Positions 55,565 through 64,000 of a DNA stretch of 64,000 bases are shown here, one piece after another. Numbering within the stretch: position 1 is the first letter of the stretch; each line of letters begins with the position of its first letter. Position numbers and translations under genes: made by a program. The stretch is from assembly GCA_963853835.1 (NCBI GenBank), contig OY970835.1:36282047-36346046 (forward strand), in the 5' to 3' direction. The notes beneath the pieces are model-generated. The model was not told the DNA's origin, made no database searches, and was given only the letters and a program-made list of their open reading frames with translations. The stretch is from Calendula officinalis (Eukaryota; Streptophyta; Magnoliopsida; Asterales; Asteraceae).

Positions 55565-56695
55565 ATGGTTAACCCTCACTTTGATGATACTATTAAGGTC
55601 ATTGGGGCGGATGCTGATGGTAAAAAGTATGACAAAGGTATAATAATCATTGTTCATTAATTTTTTTAAGAGTAAATTACATAAATTGTCCCTATAGTTT
55701 GTCCGAAATCGTGGATTACATCGATAGTCCCTAAATCTGAAACTTATAACATCAAACGGTCCCTAAATTTGAAACTTGTAACATCAATAATCCCTAAAAA
55801 CTTAACGGCCTTTTTTTCACTTTAAGGACTGATGGTGTTACAAGTTTCAAATCTAGGGACTATTCATGTAAATAAAAGGTCGAGGGACGAAGTCCATAAT
55901 TCCATACCAACCACACGGACTACTTATCTAATTTACTCTTATGTTAACTATACAATTTCTTTCTGCCATTATAAGGATATTATATATTAAACAAATAATG
56001 GTATATTTTAACTCAACAAGCATCCAATTTCTTTGGTTATTCATGTACACCTATCTTATTGATACCGATTTAATAATTGTGTACATTTTTTATTTTTTTT
56101 TTCAGTTTCACGTGTTCAAGCACGAGGTGAGGAATCTGATATGCACATTGTGCTAGATGTGAATTCACAGTTGTACCCTATGAAAGCTGGAGAGAAATAC
56201 AGGATGGTTTTGTCTCAAACATTAAATGAGGATGGCGAAGTATTAATTAATTTTGTTTATTTATTTTATCAAAAAGAATAAAAAATGTAAGAAACTTAGT
56301 TTTGTGTTTTTTGATGTAAAAACAGGGAAGCAAGAAATCACTTGCTGATAAGTTTGAGTATGTGATGCACGGACTATTATACAAGATTTCAGATGATAAG
56401 AACCAAAATGGTGATGTTGAAGCGTATGTATCTATCTATATATCATCTCTTTTTGATGTTCTTATCTTTCATTAAATTTTTCCACTTATAAAATGGTTGG
56501 AGTATTTAATGTTTCCAAAAAAAAAAGTATAAAACCCTAGAATCAACTTTCTATTGTGACTTTTCGACATATATACATAATAGGGCTGTATACATATCAT
56601 TTGGAGGGCTTCAACTGCTGATGAAGGGTGCACCTGCAAAGATGGGTAAATTCAAGGTTGATCAGAGGCTATTTCTTCTTTTGCTCAAGGAGTAA
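55565..56695 (+). CDS. NRPB8: RNA polymerase common subunit RPB8 (NRPB8-like), four coding exons
   Basis: Coding exons are 55565-55637, 56106-56239, 56326-56423 and 56584-56695; all introns have GT...AG and the phases fit. They encode 138 aa. The protein has the OB-fold features of RPB8: DTIKVIGADADGKKYDK, VSRVQARGEESDMHIVLDVN, YPMKAGEKYRMVL, SKKSLADKFEYVMHGLLYKI, and VYISFGGLQLLMKG...DQRLFLLLLKE. It is a shared subunit of nuclear RNA polymerases, in plants Pol I to V. It is slightly shorter than the ~146-aa Arabidopsis proteins because the loop after TLNEDG is short. Intron 1 carries a MITE-like insertion. Exon ends were assigned by frame and homology and are mutually consistent. Confidence 0.93.
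55668..55940. mobile_element. MITE-like element in RPB8 intron 1
   Basis: AAGAGTAAATTACAT and ATCTAATTTACTCTT are inverted ends. The interior has repeated TAGTCCCTAAATCTGAAAC blocks. The sequence is of the same general type as 62633-63900 (GAGTAAATTACAT...GGTCCCTGTAG). Confidence 0.7.
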
Positions 56696-56699
56696 ATCT

Positions 56700-57630
56700 T
56701 GATTTCAGTTAAAAGACTTATTGTTAGATTAAACTTTTTTATTATGGTCGATTATAACGTTTAATTATGTGACATTTTGGCACAATTAAGCTTGAATCAC
56801 TTCCCTAACTCGGTCTTCTTTGAGATTGAACTGATTCTAAACTGGTATTGAACCAATACCAAATTGATATTACACAATCCGTTTGCCTTCTTTCTCTATG
56901 TAAAAAACAATCTTTATACTTATTATGATTTCAGTTTCACCCCATTTTAATAAATGGTACATTGTAGTTACTAGAAAAAGTTAAATATTTTTGTAATAAC
57001 ATAGTACTCCGTAGTAATCATATTAATTATCTATAAAATTAAAAACATGGATGTAAAGAATTTATTTGTTGGCCAACCTTTCCCGTATATTTAAATTCAT
57101 AGTTGTAAAATGGGTAAACTCACCAAAAAAATATATATACACCAGCGTTTTTCGTATTACATGTTCTGTCAATTTACATAGTAATTTGATTGGGATGTTA
57201 TATTGACACTACAAAACCTCATTTATATTATTTACAAATTACAATCTATGTTTTAATATATTTGTATAGTATATTTTAAAATTTATACAGTATGGTACTA
57301 TGGTAGGAGAATTAATTTTTGTGTAATTTCCCCTAATTTGATGGCTCTTGTGTTCAAAAACGTACATAGCAACTTAGGTTCAACAACTTGTGTTTTTACC
57401 ATTAAGCATTTTTAATTAATGGTAGACCACATTATTAATTTTAATTAATGCTAGATGCCCATTGGATATTAGAATCCCGTTATACACAAAATTGAAATAG
57501 TCTAATTCAATAACCACCTCCTGAATATCCTCATAAAATCTGATGCTTGCCTTCAAAGTACCCTTATGACCGTTTTAAGCCCATCAAAATCCCACACTTA
57601 TGTCCAACCCATACTCCATAACGTACAACT
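56700..57630. other. Intergenic between RPB8 and the NPH3-family gene
   Basis: AT-rich; no gene or defined element recognised. Confidence 0.5.
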
Positions 57631-57633
57631 CTC

Positions 57634-57639
57634 TATAAA
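57634..57639 (+). promoter_or_regulatory. TATA box of the NPH3-family gene
   Basis: CTCTATAAAAG lies about 30 bases upstream of a typical 5'-UTR. The UTR exon ends at 57758 (ATCA|GTAAGT). A 5'-UTR intron then runs to the AG at 58251-58252, three bases before the start codon. Confidence 0.65.
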
Positions 57640-58255
57640 AGAACAGTTCAAATTAAGAAACCATCACTCTAAACCACGTTCATTAATCTCATCACTTCTT
57701 TCATTAAGAATACAGAGAGAGCAAAACTACACTTAGACGTCTCCCCATAATTTGATCAGTAAGTTTTTGTTTCTTTTCTCATTTGAATATGACAATTTGT
57801 ATTTTCTTATAAACGGGTAAATGGAGAGGGATCATGTTCAGTTTACCCGATAAAAGTCGAGTTTTTGACTATAATATTGTCATTTTAGCAAATTGAGGTT
57901 AAAGTTACATTGTATGGTAAAATCGGGGATCCTTTTTCGGTATCATGCTTTCTATGATACAAAGTTTTGTTATTACTTCTTGAACAATATTATTTCCTTA
58001 AATCTGTATTAGTGTAAATGTATTTTAATTGGAAATGAATGTATTTGATTTTCTGTTTTGGCACATGTCATCGTATCATTAGGGACTTTCATTTGTACAA
58101 TTTGAGAGGTCACCAACTATCGGGAACGTGTAAAATGACAAAAATGTCCCCACCTTTAAAGTTTTGTCACATCTAATGTTGATTCTCTCATTTTGTTTCA
58201 GTTCAATTGCTTTGTCGCTTAGATTTCTAACATCTTTTTGTATAACTTTCAGAAC

Positions 58256-60198
58256 ATGTCAAGATATTCATTCTCAAAGGATGTTCAGGTCCCTGTATGC
58301 GGAATACCATTCAACTTAAACAGGGTAAAATAGTCAAATTTCGCATGTTTGATTTATTTTGACTTTCAAAGTCAATTTTGTATTATTTATCAATTTTTTT
58401 ACAATCAACACCAGCACACTGGAGTACTTTTTACAAAGTTGTATCCAGCTACCTAGTTTCTCTATGTATTTGGATAATTTGACTTAATTTTCAGAATGAA
58501 AAGCTTTATCTTTGACCCTAATAAAGTCAACAATGTCAAATTTTGCAGGATTTTCTTGCTGCAAAATCATCAAAACTTTGTAAGTTGTTTAAAGAAAACC
58601 CGGATGAAGATCTTTCTCATCTTCTTTCTGAAATCCCTGCAACACCTCAAATCTTTGAGATTATTGCAAGATTTTGTTACGGTTTTCAAGTCAATTTCAC
58701 ACCAGAAAACGTGATTCCAGTTTCTTGTTTGGCTTGCTATTTGGGTATGAGTGAATCCCATAGCTCCCACAATCTCTTGAAGCAAGCTTTATCCTACTTT
58801 GAACACAACATCATTACTGGGTGGAATGAATCTTTAAGATCATTAAAAGCGATCGATAATCAAATCGTTCTTCAACAAGCATCAAAATTAGGGCTAATTG
58901 AGGCTTGTATGGATTCAATCATCACTAAAGCTCTTGATAATCCGGTCTTACTCGGTGAACCAATAAAAAACCCAGTTCTTGACGATGATTATGAAACTGA
59001 TGGTGATGATGATCAAGGGTATAATGGTAATGTTTACAAACCTAATGCTAAAAGACAACTATTTGTTCTTGATTGGAAATCAGAAGATTTAAGTTTAACC
59101 ACACTTCATCTTCAATTTTATGAACCCATAATTCGTGGAATGATTCAATGTAAAATGGGTTCTAACTACATTGCATCGAATCTTTACGAATACGGTAAAA
59201 AATGGGTTTTTACCGAACCGAAAGAAACCGATGAAGAATCGTCTTCTTCTGAAGGTGTTTCTTCAAACTCGAAGAAACTTGCGATTGAAGCAATCGAAAG
59301 ACTTTTACCACATGATCGAGGAATTCTTCCTTGCGGATTACTCTCCAAAATGCTTCAATATGCAACCATTTTAGAAGCTAATGATGATTGTAAAGAAGGA
59401 TTTGAAGTGAGAATTGGTAGACAATTAGATTTAGCAACGGTTAATGACTTGTTAATCCCGTCGCAAGGGTACTCAAAAGATGAAAAATATGATACCGAAT
59501 GTGTTCGAAGAATCTTGAAGCATTTTTACAACAATTTTAACGGTCAAGAGCAATCCGATCTCTACATTGTGGCTGAATTAGTTGAAGATTATTTAGGCGA
59601 AGTAGCGAACGATATTGATTTGAAAAAACACTCGTTTATTTCACTTGCTGAAATGTCGATTGCTGCATCAGAAGGAACACAAAGAAATTCAGATGGAATT
59701 TATCGAGCTATTGATGTTTATTTAGATAAACATCGATATTTTACAGAATCCGAACGCGAAGAAATTTGTGCGGTTTTGGATTGTAACAAAATGTCACAGG
59801 TTGCATGTGAACATGCAGCACAAAACGTGCGGTTACCGGTACGTGTGGCGGTCCAGATGTTGTTTGTTGGGCAGTTACACTTGCGCGAAACGATCACGAA
59901 AGAGGTGGTGGGCCCGGTTTTGGAGGACGGGTCAAAGAAGTCAAAGTCAACGGAAGTCAACGTTGAGGAGGAAGAAATGAAGGTGGAATTAGAGAAAATG
60001 AGTAGTAAAGTGATGGAACTTGAGAAAGAATGTCATGTGATGAGGAAAGAGATTCAAAGAGGTTTTTTGAGGAAAACGAAAATGGAAAAAGAAAAAACAA
60101 ATGTTTGGCGGGAAATGAAGAGGAAACTTGGGTGCATGTCGAGTAATAATAATAGTAATTGTCATTTGATGAAGAAAAAGAAGGTTCATCCAAGGTAG
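58256..60198 (+). CDS. BTB/POZ and NPH3 domain protein (two coding exons)
   Basis: Exon 1 is 58256-58324 (23 codons, ending NLNR) and exon 2 is 58549-60198, total 572 aa. The intron has GTAAAA...TTGCAG ends and phase 0. The BTB domain is VQVPVCGIPFNLNRDFLAAKSSKL...ATPQIFEIIARFCYG (about residues 10-110). The NPH3 domain starts at DWKSEDLSLTTLHLQFYEPII (about 190) and includes LLPHDRGILPCGLLSKML, DLLIPSQGY, and YRAIDVYLDKH near residue 400. A charged coiled coil occupies about 500-555. Family members are CUL3 substrate adaptors in phototropism and auxin-transport signalling at the plasma membrane; this one is nearest, from memory, to the At3g19850/At1g50280 subgroup. Starting at the exon-2 in-frame methionine codon would lose the start of the BTB fold, so the spliced model is preferred. 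Confidence 0.92.
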
Positions 60199-61738
60199 AA
60201 GATGGTGATCATTTCTTGAGTTTGTTTGAGTAATAAACGTATCGCGTTTGCGAGTATTTGTTTCGTATTTTTCCAAGTTAATTTTTAGCTCTTGTTTTGT
60301 ATACATTTTGTTTGATGAGTAATTTATTTTTTGGTAAAATATGTGTTGCATTTCTGATCATTTACTGATTTTGGGGGTATTATATGATGTTCATTGGTTT
60401 GTTTGATGTCATAATCATCATTAAGTGAATCAAAGATAATTAGTATCCTGAAGCGGGTCCGACTGAAACCTTGATAAATAATTAGTTTAGTTTCCTAAAG
60501 AAGCTTGTGAGGGGGAATATTACATTGTATGTGGACAAGTTACAAATGAAGAAAATATAAAGAACGAAGGGGAGAATGGTTGATTATTGACTAAAATTTT
60601 ATGGAAGTGAACGAGTCTCACATTGATATACCAAAAAATAAAAGTACTACTATTCATTTTGAAGATGAAACTGTAAAGATTTTGAAGTTGAAGAAGACTA
60701 GTTTGGTATTCACGCAGTGCGACGGTAGATACCCTGTAACTATATTCGCAAAGAACAAATGTTTTTTAGATGCACGTTCTTTCCATAAAACAAAATGATT
60801 GTTAATGTGTATCTATTTGTAAACTCCCTCGAGGATAAAATGAATGTTAACGTCTAAAATTGGCTTACTTGATGACAATTTTCATTGCAGGAATCACATT
60901 TTGGAAAATTTAGGAAGTGTTTCTAGCACATGGCTAACTTAAATTTAATGGGTACTAATATCTAGTGTTCTGGTAGCAAAAGTGTTTTATTAGGAGCGAC
61001 AATCGAGTTGGATTTGGGTTAGTGGGTTCTGGTTGCCAGGTTGACATGTTGGAATCGGTCAACGCTAACTCGACGTTAATAGTATACAAAGTGAATAAAC
61101 CTAGAATAACAAAGAGGCGTAATCAAGCTGTACAAATTGATCAATTCAAGCTATGAATAGTATACAATATGAATAAATCTAGAATCAGTATAGTTTATTG
61201 TATACAACTCAAACAATGGAATGCAACAAAATATGAATTAGACTAAACAATGTGACGTTATAAATTTAGAACACTTCAAATAGATTAATTTAGACCATGG
61301 GCGACTCTCAACCCATTTGACACAGTTTCCGTTGTAGCTATTTTTTCTTCATTTTTTTAACCCATAATAGCTATAACATGCTTAACATTGAGAAAAAGTC
61401 ATTAAAAAGGTTGTATGGAACAAACTAATGAATTATAGTACTATTACATAAACCATATCACAAGTAGTAATGGGCCATAACCAAATTAGCATCAAACTTA
61501 ACATTTTTTCTCCGGACCAAATCTTAGTAATGATTATCAAACATTTTATTCCATTTAGTTTGAAATGTGGACGTGATAAAGAGGCGCACGAACCTTCGAT
61601 ATATTGATCAGACTATACCAAACCAACCAAAAGAAAGGGGAGGGACACGTCGGGAAGGGTGTGTGTAATGGGAGGGCCGGATGACTAAATCGACCAAAAT
61701 AAAAGTAATATATACACACTCACACACGTACCCATATA
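60199..61738. other. Intergenic, no supported gene
   Basis: A 65-codon frame at 60601-60798 has no recognisable domain, and I do not support it as a gene. The rest is AT-rich with GTATACAA/AATAAACCTAGAAT repeated near 61085 and 61155. Confidence 0.5.
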
Positions 61739-62059
61739 CTTCCTCCGTTTCAAAATAAGTGATACACTTCTAAGTGCACATTTTTTGAGCCAAAATAAGA
61801 TAATGAAAGTTAATGAAATTAATTTGGATAGTTCGTAAATGATGCGTCCCACATATTTTGATTAAAGTAGATTTAATGATATTTAAAATTTAAAAGTAAA
61901 AGTAAGGGTAAATATGTCATTTTACTTTATCAAATAAGGTAGTTTGTGGGTGTGGGTCCCACTACTTTTTGCCAAAAAAAGACAAATTTTCAAAATGTAT
62001 CACTTATTTTGAAACACCCCAAAATAGAAACCGTCACACTTATTTTGAAACGGAGGAAG
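61739..62059. mobile_element. Stowaway MITE
   Basis: Inverted ends CTTCCTCCGTTTCAAAATAA and TTATTTTGAAACGGAGGAAG lie between TA dinucleotides (61737-61738, 62060-62061). Same family as 29339-29648. Confidence 0.93.
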
Positions 62060-62061
62060 TA

Positions 62062-62632
62062 TAAGATTATATCATAAGCATTAATAAGATAAATTTTATT
62101 ATGGGCACATTACTTATTCTCTTTACAAATCACTTCATTTTCAAAAACCATTTTTCTTAAACTTTTAGTAAAGTTACTTAATTAGGATTAGATTCCTTTA
62201 AGAATGTCCTAAAGAAACTTATTAATAAGCCTCAAATATTTAAAAGAAATATTGTCCTACCTTTTAGTCTTATTTATAGATCTACATACTTCTAAACTTG
62301 ACATGTGTCATACATTAATTTTTTTTCCTCATATCATCCCTTGATTTTGATATTTAACATGATCAAATTGGTAGGCAAATGGTAAGCATCAATACCATTT
62401 CTCAAAAAATATATGGGAAGCCATTTGGTTGATTCTTGACAAATGGATTCCAACGAGCCATTTGGAAGCCATCAAAGAATCGAAAAAGAACAAAAATGAA
62501 CCGAGAATCGAAAAGGACACAAACAAACCAATTTGATTTTTGGTTATAATGCGTATCCCTCATCTAGATTCTAAATTTGACGAAAATGAACTTTTATCCT
62601 TGTGATTAAGAAAACTTTAAGAATTTTAATTG
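62062..62632. other. Intergenic with a diverged MITE relative
   Basis: 62254-62403 (GTCCTACCTTTTAGTC...ATGTGTCAT...CTTGATTTTGA...GGTAGGCAAATGG...ACCATTTCTCAAA) is a diverged relative of the split MITE at 1349/8785-8945. Otherwise nothing recognised. Confidence 0.45.
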
Positions 62633-63900
62633 GAGCGAATTACATCTAAGGTCCATGTGGTTTACCACTTATTGCAGTCACAGTCCTTAAACTTCATTAA
62701 TTACACTGGGAGTCTCTGGTGTTGCCACTTTATTGCACCCGTAGTCCCTGAAGCAGACGGTCGTTTATTAGGGCTGTTAAATCTCATATGTGCAAAGCAC
62801 ATGATGGGTAGTATGGTAATTGTACACCCCTTTTTCATATTTAAACCCGAGTAAATTACATGGAAGGTCCCTGTAGTATACTACTTATTACAGCCTTAGT
62901 CCATGAACTTCATTTATTACACCGGAAGTCCCTGGTGTATACACTTTGTTACACACATGTAGGCCTGTAAACCAACCGAACGTTCAACGAACCGTTCAGG
63001 GGGAGTTCGTTTATGTTCGTTCGTTTAGCTAAACAACCGAACACAAACAAGTTTTTGTGTTCGTTTAGTTAAACAAACGAACACGAACAAAGGCCCATTC
63101 GTTCGTTTACGTTCGTGAACATCCGTTCGTGTTCATTTGTTTACGTTCGTTTGTTAGTGTTCGTTTGAGTTTGTTTATGTTCGTTTGTGTTCGTTTCGTG
63201 TTCGTTTATGTTTGTTTGTGTTCGTTTATGTTTGTTTCGTGTACGTTTGTGTTTCTTTATGTTCATTTATGTTCGTAACCCTCGTTCACGAACCGTTCGT
63301 GAACGCTAAATTTTCTTAACAAACATAAACGAACATAAAGAAACACACTAACGAACACATAAACAAACACAAACGAACACGAAACAAACACAAACGAACA
63401 TAACACAAAGTCAAACGAACACGAACGTAAACGAACGAACGGGTCTTTGTTCGTGTTCGTTTGTTTAACTAAACGAAAATAAAATCTTGTTTGTGTTCGT
63501 TTGTTTAGCTAAAAAAAACGAACATAAACGAACTCCCGCCGAACGGTTGAACATTCAGTTGGTTTACAGGCCTACATGTGTTTAACAAAGTGTATACACC
63601 AGAGACTTCCGGTCTAATAAATGAATTTCAGGGACTAAGGCTGTAATAAGTAGTATACCACAGGGACCTTCCATGTAATTTACTCGGGTTTAAATATGGG
63701 GAAGGGGTGTACAATTACCATACTACCCATCATGTGCTTTGCACATGTGGGATTTAACTGCCCTAATAAACGGCCGTCTGCTTCAGGGACTACGGGTGCA
63801 ACAAAGTGGCAATACCAGGAACTCCCAGTGTACTTAATGAAGTTTAGGGACTGTGACTGCAATAAGTGGGAAACACAAGAACTTTAGATGTAATTCGCTC
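62633..63900. mobile_element. 1.27 kb fold-back element (MULE-like) with a nested hAT-like palindrome
   Basis: GAGCGAATTACATCTAAGG at 62633 is mirrored at 63882-63900, and the arms (62633-62959, 63575-63900) are inverted copies throughout. The flanks carry a perfect 10-bp direct repeat ATTTTAATTG (62623-62632, 63901-63910), a Mutator-like target duplication. The centre holds a second palindromic element. Short frames in the two arms are mirror images and not genes. Confidence 0.9.
62960..63574. mobile_element. Inner palindromic hAT-like MITE, TTCGTTTGTG-rich
   Basis: Ends TAGGCCTGTAAACCAACCGA and GTTGGTTTACAGGCCTA are inverted. The whole 615 bp folds on itself around GAACCGTTCGTGAACG (about 63290-63306). 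CATG borders both sides, but a full 8-bp duplication could not be shown because the insertion point itself is palindromic. Confidence 0.75.
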
Positions 63901-64000
63901 ATTTTAATTGCATGCGTTGGTAATCTAATCTTAATTTGGTCAGTCAAAGTCCTAGTCCCTCACACACACACACAAACTAAAAGCATTTGAAAAGTTTTAT

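Noticed and set aside
58543..58548. Start of the NPH3-family protein at the beginning of exon 2
   Set aside because: It would remove the first strand of the BTB domain; a 23-codon upstream exon with consensus splice sites restores it.
60601..60798. 65-aa frame, possible small gene
   Set aside because: No homology recognised, no promoter or splice context, length expected by chance.

Overview
The window is plant nuclear DNA from a eudicot. The repeat families (gypsy LTRs with TGTAACGACCC/TGTGACAACCC ends, GGGTTGGGTCA-type and GTTCGTTT-type hAT MITEs, plant L1-type LINEs) remind me of the sunflower family (Asteraceae). That placement is inference and I cannot name a species. Nothing bacterial, organellar or viral was seen.

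Layout. About two thirds is transposable elements, many delimited by target-site duplications (TSDs) that can be read directly. 1-8945: a complete but non-autonomous copia/Sirevirus-like LTR element on the minus strand, inserted into a MITE. 9480-13300: a broken nepenthesin-type aspartic protease gene carrying a ~1.1 kb insertion and a hAT MITE. 14117-19770: a LINE split by a 2.5 kb solo LTR. 20158-23064: three nearly identical 969-bp tandem units. 23065-25770: LINE tail, fold-back MITE, an arginyl-tRNA synthetase fragment, a Harbinger MITE and a Helitron. 25864-27189: the intact aspartic protease paralogue. 27750-33280: MITEs and a LINE ruin with nested Stowaway and Harbinger insertions. 33289-40192: a DYW-type PPR gene, a tau-class glutathione S-transferase gene (minus) and an E-type PPR gene. 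40510-46939: a solo LTR hosting a 3.3 kb MULE with Ulp1-like sequence. 47928-50020: Harbinger element and LINE 3' end. 50575-52170: a SKIP25-like F-box/kelch gene (minus). 52517-54730: an inverted-repeat element filled with CACATGTG palindromes. 55565-56695: RNA polymerase subunit RPB8. 58256-60198: an NPH3-family BTB gene. 61739-63900: Stowaway MITE and a 1.27 kb nested fold-back MULE.

How the genes relate. The seven intact host genes (aspartic protease, two PPR proteins, GST, F-box/kelch, RPB8, NPH3) are functionally unrelated single transcription units; there is no operon-like organisation. The only local gene family is the aspartic protease pair, a tandem duplication whose promoter and 3' flanks can still be aligned and which gives empty sites for several insertions.

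The least explained signals are (i) six ~60-nt hairpins in the 3' noncoding part of the LTR element, whose two stems vary in a compensatory way while the internal loop is constant; (ii) the element carrying close to forty perfect CACATGTG sites; and (iii) a base-paired 3' signal shared by three LINE copies, whose terminal sequence is also found on SINE-like copies.
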